Part shown: piece by piece, positions 1-7,975 of the stretch | Position numbering within the stretch: the first letter of the stretch is position 1 | How the letters are laid out: every line of letters starts with the position of its first letter | Source of the DNA: Chloroflexota bacterium | GTDB taxonomy: Bacteria > Chloroflexota > Anaerolineae > UBA2200 | Assembly: GCA_014360755.1 (NCBI GenBank) | Contig: JACIWX010000004.1 | Coordinates: 201,172 to 265,171, forward strand | Direction of reading: 5' to 3' | DNA length: 64,000 nucleotides | Translations under genes and position numbers: made by a program | Notes under the pieces: model-generated | What the model saw: the letters and a program-made list of their open reading frames with translations, nothing else | Databases searched by the model: none | Told to the model about the DNA's origin: nothing

Positions 1-465
1 GCGCTTGCCCCGTACAAGAACTTCGCGCCGCTGAAGGTCAACCGCCAGGTCCTCGTCAATGACAATGGTCGTCTTCTGCCCTGGCGAGGGCATTTCCGCA
101 CGGCGTAAGGCAGCTTTGACCCGGCTTGCCAATTCACGCGGCGAAAAGGGTTTCGTGATGTAATCGTCGGCACCCAGTTCCAAGCCTCGTACTTTGTCCT
201 CTTCCTCAGCCTTTACCGTCAGCATAATGACGGGCACATTGGAAATCTGCCGGATGCGCTCCAGCGTTTCATATCCATCCATCTCGGGCATCATGATGTC
301 CAGGATAACGAGGTCAGGCAGTTCATCACGCACTTTCTCAATGGCTTCCATCCCGTTGGATGCTGTACTGACTTGATAGCCTTCCAATTCCAGGTTCATG
401 CGTACAAAACGCAGCATGCGCGGTTCATCATCTACAATTAGGATATGTTTTTTTGCTTCGGTCAT
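1..465 (-). CDS. OmpR-type response regulator, 3' part missing
   Basis: The 155 visible residues form a receiver domain followed by the start of a linker or effector region; the gene runs off the left edge. The acidic pocket is VDDEP near residues 11-15, the phosphoacceptor is D56 in [13 protein letters not shown], and the conserved lysine lies in [12 protein letters not shown]. The residues after about 125 fit an OmpR/PhoB winged-helix regulator, but the DNA-binding domain itself is not in the window. The ATG is preceded by AAAGGAG at good spacing. The gene lies 70 bases downstream of the histidine kinase on the same strand, so the two are very likely a cognate pair transcribed together. Confidence 0.9.
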   Translation of the reverse strand, partial: MTEAKKHILIVDDEPRMLRFVRMNLELEGYQVSTASNGMEAIEKVRDELPDLVILDIMMPEMDGYETLERIRQISNVPVIMLTVKAEEEDKVRGLELGADDYITKPFSPRELASRVKAALRRAEMPSPGQKTTIVIDEDLAVDLQRREVLVRGKR

Positions 466-508
466 GTCTGGTTCTCCTTTTTAAAGCGGCTAGCGTGGAT
501 GGGTGAGC

Positions 509-536
509 AACGAGTAATGAGTAACGAGTGACGGGT
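509..536. repeat. Four tandem 7-bp repeats
   Basis: The heptads AACGAGT, AATGAGT, AACGAGT and GACGGGT follow each other without gaps. They span the kinase stop codon and the short spacer before the response regulator. No function is evident. Confidence 0.6.
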
Positions 537-2095
537 TATGGCTGTCTAAGCGGTAGGGTGAAACGAAAAGTAGCGCCCTGACCTGGAGTGCTTTCCACCC
601 AAATGCGTCCGCCATGCCCTTCTACAATTGCTTTGCACAGGAACAGCCCCAATCCAACGCCTTGGGTACGGCGGCCTAGGCCAGAATCGACACGATAGAA
701 AGGTTCGAATAGCCTGGATTGTTTCTCCAAAGGGATACCGGGTCCGGTGTCCGAAACATACAACTCCACATAATCGGGATAGACACGCCCTCCCACTCGA
801 ATGGTGCCGCCTTCAGGCGAGTACTTGATGGCATTGCTGATGAGATTCGAGAAGACTTCTTGCAAGCGCTCTTCATCGGCTAGAACAGGAGGGAAATCTT
901 CTGGGAAGTCCAGTTGTAGGTCATGTTTGGTAGCCTGAACACGAAAACGTCCTACGGTTTTCGCGGCCAGTTTGGGAATAGCCACATCGCTTAATTCCAG
1001 TTTCAACATCCCTGCCTGGATACGGGAAGCCTCGAGCAGGTTATTGATCAAATGATGCAAGCGATCGCTTTCCTCTTCAATGATCTCCAGGCTTTCGCGC
1101 ACCGTGTTTTCATCCCAATGGGCGTCTTCACGGCGCAAGGTGCTGGCATAACCTTTGATCAAAGCCACCGGTGTTTTGAGCTCATGTGAGATCACGGAGA
1201 TGAACATGGCTTTCATCTCTTCTGCTTCACGGAAGCGAGTCACATCGTGCACATTGCCGATGATATTGACCAGTGTACCTTCGTTATCATAGAGGGGGGA
1301 GTAGGTAATGCTGACGCTGGTGCGATGACCGTCCGTGCGGATAATGTCGCCTTCTATCTGCAGTTTTCCTTCATTTTGCAGCGCTCGTAGGGGGCATTCT
1401 GTTTCGCACAAGTGAATACCTTGTGCGTTGCGCAGCGCGATCACGCGCCAGCATGGCTGACCATGAGCCTGTTCTGCTGTCCAACCGGTCATCTCAGCTA
1501 GAGCGCGGTTCATGATCTCAATACGGCATTGAGCATCCAGGATAAGTACGCCGTCCGCACTGTTCTCGATAATGGCCTCCACCCGCCGTTTTTCTTCCGC
1601 CAGTTGCTGGTAGAGCGTTGCATTGCGCACGGCAATCGCCGCCTGGTCAGCGAAGCTGGAAAGCACTTGGCGGTCATCGGCAGAAAAGGCTGTATCATGG
1701 GTGCGGAAGACGTAAATCAAGCCGATCAATCTGTCGTCCAAAGTGAGAGGCAGCCCCACAACCTGGCGCAAGTTGATGCCAGCGCTGGCTGCCACCAGCC
1801 GCAAGCGAGTGTAAAGATCAGGCATGGGCCAATGGGTGCGTTGCAGAGGGATATCGGTCAAAAGAGGAGCAAAGAGTTGGAGTGTGCTTGGAGGAAGCCC
1901 TATGCTAGCGCGCACGTGAAATGAACCATCTCGTCCCTGCAGCGCGATCAGACCTGCTTCGCCGCGCAGCATCTCTACTGCCTTACTAATGATTAGCTGT
2001 AGCAAGGAAGGCAGGTCAAGCCGAGCGGTCATTGCACGGCTGATGCTCAGTAGATAATCTCGCTGTCGCTGCAGGTAATCTTGCACGTACGCCAA
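536..2095 (-). CDS. Sensor histidine kinase with GAF and PAS domains
   Basis: This is a 519-residue kinase. A GAF-like domain occupies about residues 25-175 and a PAS domain about 180-290 (EAIIENSADGVLILDAQ). The HisKA domain has its phosphoacceptor H304 in ISHELKTP. The HATPase domain shows the N box (NLISNAIKYSPEGG) and G boxes (VSDTGPGIP, GVGLGLFLCKAIVEGHGG). No transmembrane segment is visible, so it is probably cytoplasmic. The frame stays open upstream to 2560, but that stretch overlaps the divergent glycosyltransferase and its composition looks non-coding. A promoter at 2118-2146 places the transcript start near 2111, so TTG at 2095 (after GGGGG) or GTG at 2086 is the likely start. It would signal to the regulator downstream. 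Confidence 0.88.
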   Translation of the reverse strand: MAYVQDYLQRQRDYLLSISRAMTARLDLPSLLQLIISKAVEMLRGEAGLIALQGRDGSFHVRASIGLPPSTLQLFAPLLTDIPLQRTHWPMPDLYTRLRLVAASAGINLRQVVGLPLTLDDRLIGLIYVFRTHDTAFSADDRQVLSSFADQAAIAVRNATLYQQLAEEKRRVEAIIENSADGVLILDAQCRIEIMNRALAEMTGWTAEQAHGQPCWRVIALRNAQGIHLCETECPLRALQNEGKLQIEGDIIRTDGHRTSVSITYSPLYDNEGTLVNIIGNVHDVTRFREAEEMKAMFISVISHELKTPVALIKGYASTLRREDAHWDENTVRESLEIIEEESDRLHHLINNLLEASRIQAGMLKLELSDVAIPKLAAKTVGRFRVQATKHDLQLDFPEDFPPVLADEERLQEVFSNLISNAIKYSPEGGTIRVGGRVYPDYVELYVSDTGPGIPLEKQSRLFEPFYRVDSGLGRRTQGVGLGLFLCKAIVEGHGGRIWVESTPGQGATFRFTLPLRQP

Positions 2096-2117
2096 TTCTA
2101 CGCCCCCTATGCCCCAT

Positions 2118-2146
2118 AGGATACTACATTTCAGAGAGGCTGTCAA
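2118..2146 (-). promoter_or_regulatory. Promoter of the two-component operon
   Basis: On the minus strand there is a perfect TTGACA -35 box (2146-2141), a 17-base spacer and TATCCT as the -10 box (2123-2118). Transcription would begin near 2111, about 16 bases before the proposed TTG start of the kinase. This argues against the longer upstream reading frame. Confidence 0.65.
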
Positions 2147-2159
2147 TGTATGTGAAGAT

Positions 2160-2188
2160 TTGCGCTGTGCATGGTCATATGCTATACT
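2160..2188 (+). promoter_or_regulatory. Promoter candidate for the GT2 gene
   Basis: TTGCGC (2160-2165), a 17-base spacer and TATACT (2183-2188) lie upstream of the glycosyltransferase start at 2237. It is divergent from the kinase promoter. The -35 box is weak and the -10 box is good. Confidence 0.45.
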
Positions 2189-2236
2189 GGTGGTGACCTT
2201 AATCGAAAATATCTGCAGAGGAGGTTTCGCCCAGTG

Positions 2237-3097
2237 ATGGAATTTATTAGCGTTGTCATACCCGTTTACAACGAAGAAGCCGCCATTGGTAGTGACTTGG
2301 ATGTCATCAAACAGACAATGGATGCTACGGGCAAGCCCTACGAAATCATCGTAGTTAATGATGGCTCTACCGATCGCACGGTGGAAATTGTATCCAGCCG
2401 ACCATGGGTGAAACTTCTCCATCATGACCAGAACCGGGGCACGGGCGCGGCGCGCACCACGGGGATCAAGGCGGCAAAGGGGGATGTCGTCATCATGACG
2501 GATGGCGATGGCACTTATCCCAACCGGGACATGCCTAGGCTGCTGCAGCAGATGGAGCAATGCGACATGGTCATTGGTGCACGAATCCAGGAACAGGGTA
2601 CGTGGAAACTGCTGCGGACGCCAGCCAAATGGTTTATCCGCAACCTTGCTGCTTACTTAACAGGGACTAAAATCCCTGACTTGAATTCTGGATTCCGTGC
2701 TTTCAAAAAAGACATCGCTCTCAAGTATTTGAACATCCTGCCGACGACACATTCCTGGGTCAGTACGCTTACCATTGCCTTTCTCAGCGATGGTTACTCG
2801 GTCAAATACATTCCCATTGACTACTACAAGCGCAAAGGCAAGTCCACATTCCATCCCTTTACCGATACGTACAACTATCTCACCCTAGTCGTACGAGCCG
2901 TTATGTATTTTAACCCACTGAAAGTGTTCTTGCCTATCAGCCTATCGCTTTTTGCTATCGGTGCAATCAAGGGGGTCTATGACCTCATTGCGTACCACTT
3001 TCATTTCGCGCCATCGACAGTACTCATGCTTCTCACCGCGATTCAGATCACTGTCTTAGGCTTGCTAGCGGATTTGATCGTTAGAAGGACGAAGTAA
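2237..3097 (+). CDS. Family 2 glycosyltransferase (dolichyl-phosphate-mannose synthase-like)
   Basis: The 286-residue protein begins with the GT-A fold signature of GT2 enzymes (ISVVIPVYNEEAAIG), followed by IVVNDGSTDRT and the metal-binding TDGDGTYP motif. It has two hydrophobic segments at the C terminus (about residues 225-280), the layout of polyprenyl-phosphate sugar transferases such as DPM1 or ArnC-like enzymes. It probably loads a sugar onto a lipid carrier on the inner face of the membrane. AGAGGAGG lies 12 bases before the ATG; a GTG one codon upstream (2234) has better spacing and could be the true start. The gene ends four bases before the convergent DM13 lipoprotein gene. Confidence 0.88.
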   Translation: MEFISVVIPVYNEEAAIGSDLDVIKQTMDATGKPYEIIVVNDGSTDRTVEIVSSRPWVKLLHHDQNRGTGAARTTGIKAAKGDVVIMTDGDGTYPNRDMPRLLQQMEQCDMVIGARIQEQGTWKLLRTPAKWFIRNLAAYLTGTKIPDLNSGFRAFKKDIALKYLNILPTTHSWVSTLTIAFLSDGYSVKYIPIDYYKRKGKSTFHPFTDTYNYLTLVVRAVMYFNPLKVFLPISLSLFAIGAIKGVYDLIAYHFHFAPSTVLMLLTAIQITVLGLLADLIVRRTK

Positions 3098-3101
3098 CCT
3101 T

Positions 3102-3608
3102 TTATTGGAATCGTCCCCAGCCAAAACTAGCCTTTAATTCCTCGCAATATACGGCGATACTATCTGCATCCCCGGGCTTTAGGTGACTAGGCACAGTAAG
3201 CACTAGCCATTCCTGTTCGTACGCCCTCTGCTCAAGCCTTGCCAAAATCGCCACAGCGTGATCTAGATCTTCGCCTTTGACCAAGCGGATATCCACAGGG
3301 GGACTTTGACCGTCGTAAGTAAAGCCACTGATCACAATGGTTTGCAAGCCCGCCATAACCGCTTTACCAGAGACAGCATGTTGGGTGTCTTGAAAAACAG
3401 CACTGTAGCCAATTGGGATGACAGGCTCATCAGGGGCAGGGGTTGATGCTGTTGGCCATACTTTCATCGTGGGGGTAGCGGGAGGCTTGGTCAGAGTTGG
3501 CTGCGCCAAAGGCGTTGGCACTATTGGAGTGGGTGTAGCAACGGACCGACAACCACTCCATATGAGCAAAACTAGGATGAATAAAGCACTGAAACGGATT
3601 TTGGTCAC
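3102..3608 (-). CDS. DM13-domain lipoprotein
   Basis: This 168-residue protein starts with a lipoprotein signal (hydrophobic stretch, then WSGC with Cys20), followed by a Pro/Thr-rich stalk to about residue 60. The rest resembles a DM13 domain: QHAVSGKAV, a central GFTYDGQSPPVDIRL segment, LTVPSHLKPGD and the conserved cysteine in SIAVYCEEL, ending in GWGRF. DM13 domains are predicted to bind redox centres or take part in electron transfer, but their role in bacteria is poorly known. The start is GTG with AAGGAG eight bases upstream. The family call rests on pattern recognition alone. Confidence 0.72.
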   Translation of the reverse strand: MTKIRFSALFILVLLIWSGCRSVATPTPIVPTPLAQPTLTKPPATPTMKVWPTASTPAPDEPVIPIGYSAVFQDTQHAVSGKAVMAGLQTIVISGFTYDGQSPPVDIRLVKGEDLDHAVAILARLEQRAYEQEWLVLTVPSHLKPGDADSIAVYCEELKASFGWGRFQ

Positions 3609-3624
3609 CGGTGAGCTCCTTGGA

Positions 3625-3675
3625 TTTGGATTTACGGATTAGTACCATTATAATGGATTTCGCTTTTTTAGCGAA
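3625..3675. promoter_or_regulatory. Divergent promoter region with a palindromic -10 element
   Basis: A perfect 12-base palindrome, CCATTATAATGG (3645-3656), supplies a TATAAT box on both strands. Toward the glycosyltransferase, TTTGGA (3625-3630) lies 18 bases upstream. Toward the DM13 gene, TTCGCT (3675-3670 on the minus strand) lies 17 bases upstream. A second inverted repeat, ATTTCGC/GCGAAAT (3657-3663 and 3671-3677), encloses a T-rich loop. One regulator could act on both genes here. Confidence 0.45.
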
Positions 3676-3749
3676 ATTTTCCCTCGGAATTTCATGACCA
3701 ACTCTGAAAAACAGAGGGGCACCTATTCCCAAGACCTGTAGGTGAGTTT

Positions 3750-4976
3750 GTGAAAGTCGGAATGCTTACATCCTCCTATCCGCGCTTCGAGGGGGATATT
3801 GCGGGAACATTTGTACGCTCTCTGGCAGAAAACATTGCCGCGTTAGGCCATGAGGTGCACGTTTTGGCTCCCTATGATCCAGTGGTTAAAGAACCCCATG
3901 GATCTGTCGAGGTCCATCGTTTCCGGTATTTTGTGGGAAAGCGTTGGTACTTGATCGGTTATGCCAAATCCTTAGAGAAAGACGTTTCGCTGAGGAAAGT
4001 GGTGTACCTATTGTTGCCTTTCTACACCGTTGCGGCATTTCGGGAATTGTGCCGCCTGCAGCGCCTGTTTGCGTTGGATGTGATCCATGCTCATTGGGTC
4101 GTCCCAAGCGGTCCAGTCGCTGCACTTGCATCCAAGCGCACTCATACCCCTCTGGTTATAAGCCTGCATGGCTCTGATGTCTTTATGTTAGAGCGGAACG
4201 TTTTAGCGAATTGGGCTGCGCGCTGGGCTTTTGCGCACGCCAATCAAGTTACCGCCTGCAGTGCAGACCTGCTAGAACGGGCACAGAGACGTGGCCTTTC
4301 ATCACGCAAAGCCCGATTGATCCCCTATGGTGTAGCTCATGATCATTTTCGAGAAGACCCCGATTCTCGTTATGCCCTGCGTGAGCAGCTTGGGATTGCT
4401 TCAGATGCTCCTGTTGTCTTGGCTTTGGGCCGGCTAGTGTACAAAAAAGGCTTTGAGTACTTAGTACGCGCTATGCCAGAGCTCATCAAGCGATTTAGTA
4501 ACGTACGGGTGATCATCGCAGGTGAAGGTCCATTGCGCGAGGATTTATTGCGTTTGGCTCAAGAATTGGGCGTACAGGATCATTTGGTACTAGTCCGTGG
4601 TGTGCCATGGACAGATACTCCTCGATATTTGAATCTATGTGATGTGTTTGTTGTACCATCTGTACACGACCACAAGGGCAATGTAGATGGGTTACCCAAT
4701 GTGCTACTGGAAGCAATGTCCTGCGGCAAACCCGTAGTAGCCACCCGGGTAGCCGGCATACCTGAAGTCATCGTTGACCAACAAAACGGCCTGCTCGTGG
4801 AAGAAAAGGATCCCCATCAATTAGCGCTAGCAATTGCTGAGCTACTGGCATCTCCAGCACTCGCCCAGCAATATGGTAAGGCATGTAGAGCCAAGGTTGA
4901 GGAACATCTAACCTGGAGGCTAATCGCACAACGTATGGTGGGAGTATATGAACAAGCGATCGCCGCACATAGGTGA
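3750..4976 (+). CDS. Family 4 glycosyltransferase
   Basis: This 408-residue GT-B protein has the N-terminal glycine-rich loop region (MLTSSYPRFEGDIAGTFV), an acceptor-domain HGSDV motif, and the donor-domain signatures GRLVYKKGFEYL and GLPNVLLEAMSCGKPVVAT, where the E-x7-E region of GT4 enzymes lies. It would transfer a nucleotide-activated sugar to a growing surface polysaccharide or glycolipid. The start is GTG, with a weak GTAGGTGAG upstream. Its end overlaps the next gene by 29 bases. It opens a tightly packed four-gene set (GT4, methyltransferase, GT4, flippase-like protein), so coupled translation is likely. Confidence 0.9.
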   Translation: MKVGMLTSSYPRFEGDIAGTFVRSLAENIAALGHEVHVLAPYDPVVKEPHGSVEVHRFRYFVGKRWYLIGYAKSLEKDVSLRKVVYLLLPFYTVAAFRELCRLQRLFALDVIHAHWVVPSGPVAALASKRTHTPLVISLHGSDVFMLERNVLANWAARWAFAHANQVTACSADLLERAQRRGLSSRKARLIPYGVAHDHFREDPDSRYALREQLGIASDAPVVLALGRLVYKKGFEYLVRAMPELIKRFSNVRVIIAGEGPLREDLLRLAQELGVQDHLVLVRGVPWTDTPRYLNLCDVFVVPSVHDHKGNVDGLPNVLLEAMSCGKPVVATRVAGIPEVIVDQQNGLLVEEKDPHQLALAIAELLASPALAQQYGKACRAKVEEHLTWRLIAQRMVGVYEQAIAAHR

Positions 4977-5760
4977 AGACAAGGCTGCAGTGCCAGCAGA
5001 CCTCTATAACCGCGAGTATTTTCTTACCGAGTGCAACGGTTATCATGAATTCCTGAAAGGCAACATCACCTCCCGGTTACAATTTGCGTTGCGCTTGGCT
5101 GGGGAACTGAGCGGCAAAAGGGTCTTGGATGTTGGCAGCGGACGTGGGGAAGTAGTGTGGTACTGTGCAAACAGTGGCGCTACTGCATGTGGTATTGATT
5201 ACTCGCCAGAGGCGATAAGCCTAGCCAAGGGGGCTGCAGAGCTCTACAGCACACAGATAAGCGGCAGACCAGCCCATTTTCAACTGGCTGATGCAGCGCA
5301 CTTGCCTTTCAAACGAGGTGTGTTTGATGTGATCTTTATGTTGGATATTGTGGAGCATCTCTACCCGGAACAATTGCAGCATGCACTTGAGGAAGCCCAT
5401 CGTGTGCTCAGAGAGAAAGGAGTGCTTATCATCCACACTATGCCGAATCTATGGTACTACCGTATTGGCTACCCCCTTTATCGTATTGTGCAACGAATAC
5501 GCGGCAAGAAGCTTCCCCGAGACCCACAACAACGCTGGCAATTTGTATCCGCAGTCCATGTGAATAAGCAGGATATCTGGCGATTAAAACGGGCATTACA
5601 AGATGCTGGCTTTCAGGCCAAAGTATGGCTGGAACCAACCCAGTCGTACCAGGAAGAGAAAAACAGATTCGTGCGCTTCTGTATGCACGCCCTATCCCAC
5701 TACTATCCATTCCGGTGGGTATTCTGCGACGACATTTTTGCCCTGGCTAGGAAAAGATAA
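4948..5760 (+). CDS. SAM-dependent class I methyltransferase
   Basis: The 270-residue protein has motif I of class I methyltransferases (VLDVGSGRGEVVWY, residues 59-72), the acidic residue after strand 2 (GIDYSPEAI), the DAAHLPF motif and the IVEHLYPEQL region typical of Methyltransf_11/UbiE-type folds. The acceptor is unknown; between two glycosyltransferases it most likely methylates a sugar or lipid-linked glycan. The ATG lies within the preceding gene, with GGTGGGAG before it. Its stop codon overlaps the next start by one base (TAATG). Confidence 0.85.
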   Translation: MNKRSPHIGEDKAAVPADLYNREYFLTECNGYHEFLKGNITSRLQFALRLAGELSGKRVLDVGSGRGEVVWYCANSGATACGIDYSPEAISLAKGAAELYSTQISGRPAHFQLADAAHLPFKRGVFDVIFMLDIVEHLYPEQLQHALEEAHRVLREKGVLIIHTMPNLWYYRIGYPLYRIVQRIRGKKLPRDPQQRWQFVSAVHVNKQDIWRLKRALQDAGFQAKVWLEPTQSYQEEKNRFVRFCMHALSHYYPFRWVFCDDIFALARKR

Positions 5761-6875
5761 TGCGAATTGCTATTGATGCGCTGGGTATTACTCAGCCTGG
5801 TGGCGGGCGCTCTGCTACCCTCAATTTACTAACCGCTCTTTTCCAAATAGACCAAGAGAACGCCTATCTGCTCTTTGTGGATGAAAGGGAGCAAGCGCTC
5901 ACAGCCCCTCACGTGCGACAATATGCCACTGGCGTAAAAGGCCGCTTTGCTGCCAGGTTGTGGGCACAATTGGCTTTGCCGATTATCTTACGAAAGGAAC
6001 GTGTTGACCTCGTACACTATGCCAAAAACCTAGGCGCATTCTTCACGCCAGGGGCAACCGTAGTCACTGTTTATGACCTCAGTATTTTGATCTGTCCTGA
6101 TGTTTACCCCTGGAGTGACCGCATCTATTGGCGGTTTATCGAACCGCTTACCTTGCAACAAGCACAGCGGATTATTGCCATTTCCGAAGACACAGCGCGC
6201 GATATTGTTACCTATTACAAAATACCTAGGGAACGTATCCAAGTCATTTATCCCGGCTGTGATCCCCGCTTTCGCCCCTTACCTGCTGAAGAGGTGGCCC
6301 GGGTCAAACAGAAGTATCACCTCCCCGATACGTTTATCCTGCATGTGGGCAGCATCTCGCGCAAAAAGAATTTATTGACTCTGGCGCGTGCTATCGCTAG
6401 CCTGAGGAAGAGAGGGGTTGCTTCCAAATTGGTGCTGGTGGGACGAATTTATGAAAAGGCCCGTGATGACGCTCTTTTCCGTTATATTCAAGAAGAGAAA
6501 TTATCCGACGAAGTTATCTGGCTGGGAGCTGTCCCAGATGCAGACCTTGTGGCTATTTATAACTGTGCCACAGTCCTGGCTTTTCCGTCCCTTCAGGAAG
6601 GGTTTGGCTTAGTGCCCTTAGAAGCTATGTCGTGCGGCTTGCCTATTGTAACCTCAGGCTCCGGTGCTATCCGCGAGGTAATTGGCAACGCAGGAATGAT
6701 TGTGGATAACCCTAAAGATGAAGCCGAATGGGCTTGCATCCTGGAGCATGTACTGCGGGATCGTAGTCTACAGGCACAGTTGCGCCTACAAGGCTTAGAG
6801 CGTGCGCGCCGTTTTTCCAATGAAGAAGCCGCCAAGCAAGTGTTACAACTTTACCATCAAGTGGTTGGCAAATAA
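5760..6875 (+). CDS. Family 4 glycosyltransferase (mannosyltransferase-like)
   Basis: This 371-residue GT4 enzyme starts with RIAIDALGITQPGGGRS. It shows HVGSISRKKNLLTLARA at the donor-domain entry, and FPSLQEGFGLVPLEAMSCGLPIV, whose EGFG-x-P-x-E pattern is typical of GT4 mannosyltransferases. It starts on the last base of the methyltransferase stop codon, so translation is coupled. It probably adds a sugar to the same glycan as the GT4 two genes upstream; the donor cannot be read from the sequence. Confidence 0.9.
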   Translation: MRIAIDALGITQPGGGRSATLNLLTALFQIDQENAYLLFVDEREQALTAPHVRQYATGVKGRFAARLWAQLALPIILRKERVDLVHYAKNLGAFFTPGATVVTVYDLSILICPDVYPWSDRIYWRFIEPLTLQQAQRIIAISEDTARDIVTYYKIPRERIQVIYPGCDPRFRPLPAEEVARVKQKYHLPDTFILHVGSISRKKNLLTLARAIASLRKRGVASKLVLVGRIYEKARDDALFRYIQEEKLSDEVIWLGAVPDADLVAIYNCATVLAFPSLQEGFGLVPLEAMSCGLPIVTSGSGAIREVIGNAGMIVDNPKDEAEWACILEHVLRDRSLQAQLRLQGLERARRFSNEEAAKQVLQLYHQVVGK

Positions 6876-6889
6876 GGGTTACAACGAAC

Positions 6890-7813
6890 GTGCAGATGAA
6901 AAGCCTCTTTCAGTTACCGAAATGGACCAGAACCGTTGCCACAATATTCATAGTGGGCCTCTCCTTCATCTACCTAGGCTATCATCTCATGCACGGCTTG
7001 AGGCAAATTGATCTGGCTGAATTCAGGCCGCGCCCTATTCCCTTAATCCTAGCCATATTGCTTTATACCATAGGAGTTCTGATAGGCAGTTTATGCTGGT
7101 CATTCATTCTGACGGGATTAGGGCAAGAACTCTCTCTGCGCACCAATATCAAGGTCCACCTTAGCGCAAACATCGTCAAATACCTACCTGGCTACGGCTG
7201 GCAGATACTGGGCAAAGCTTACCTCTGCAATCGCCAAGGGATCCCTAGTGGGCTCATCGGTGTAAGCCTGGCACTGGAATTCTTCAGCATTGTGTTAACG
7301 GGGTTGTGGGTGATTGTTTTGACCGTGCCTGAAACGTTGCTACACGCCTGGGGTTTAGCAAAGCTGAGCCCATGGCGGTTGCCGGGTATGGCGTTCCTGA
7401 CTGCCCTGCTCATTGTTGCGCCGCGATTGCTCCAGCGTATGCTGCAGTATGTGGGTATGCGGCGTAAGCATGCTTACCAGCTTCGGATTGTCTACAAACC
7501 ATTGTGGTTCATGCTGGTTCTGATGATCCTCGCATGGCTGCTATTGGGGGCGACGCTCTATACGCTTACCAGCGCTCTCTATCCAGTAGCCCTTACCGAT
7601 TTGCCGTCTCTGACTTTCGCCTGGGCAACTTCTTCCCTTTTCAGTTTGGCAGTCATCTTCGTCCCCACAGGGCTTGGAGTGAGGGAGGGGATGCTCGCTT
7701 TTCTCCTTGGATTCCATCTGCCGATGGCATTGGCAGCCATTATAGCAATTTTGGCACGAGTGATTTCGATCGTCAGCGAGGCGTTTTGCTTCTGGGTTGC
7801 TCAGCGGTTATAG
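6890..7813 (+). CDS. Lysylphosphatidylglycerol synthase TM-region/YbhN-like membrane protein (flippase-like)
   Basis: The 307-residue integral membrane protein has about eight hydrophobic segments. The family pattern PGYGWQILGKAYLCNRQG lies near residue 105, and PTGLGVREGMLAFLLG, the GxxRExxL signature of this family, lies near the end. It resembles UPF0104/AglD-type proteins that often accompany glycosyltransferases and may move lipid-linked intermediates; that role is inferred from context. The listed GTG start has no strong ribosome site, and ATG at 6896 is equally possible. It closes the four-gene glycan set. Confidence 0.75.
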   Translation: MQMKSLFQLPKWTRTVATIFIVGLSFIYLGYHLMHGLRQIDLAEFRPRPIPLILAILLYTIGVLIGSLCWSFILTGLGQELSLRTNIKVHLSANIVKYLPGYGWQILGKAYLCNRQGIPSGLIGVSLALEFFSIVLTGLWVIVLTVPETLLHAWGLAKLSPWRLPGMAFLTALLIVAPRLLQRMLQYVGMRRKHAYQLRIVYKPLWFMLVLMILAWLLLGATLYTLTSALYPVALTDLPSLTFAWATSSLFSLAVIFVPTGLGVREGMLAFLLGFHLPMALAAIIAILARVISIVSEAFCFWVAQRL

Positions 7814-7854
7814 GCACCAATGGCGTTAGGTAGTAAAATCACCCAAACGGGTTA

Positions 7855-7883
7855 TTGAAAAATAATGGATTCTATGATATGAT
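7855..7883 (+). promoter_or_regulatory. Strong promoter of the surface-protein gene
   Basis: TTGAAA (7855-7860), a 17-base spacer and TATGAT (7878-7883) each match the housekeeping consensus at five of six positions. Transcription would start near 7890, about 85 bases before the ATG of the repeat protein. Confidence 0.65.
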
Positions 7884-7975
7884 AGAAATAGTTCTAGCGC
7901 GGTCAATGGCGCAGAGGATTATTCGTGTTTGCAGAGGGAAAACCATTGATGATAAAGAAGAAAGGAGAAAGGTAA

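Noticed and set aside
2096..2560. 155-residue N-terminal extension of the histidine kinase
   Set aside because: It overlaps the divergent GT2 gene, has no domain, and starts upstream of the TTGACA-N17-TATCCT promoter.
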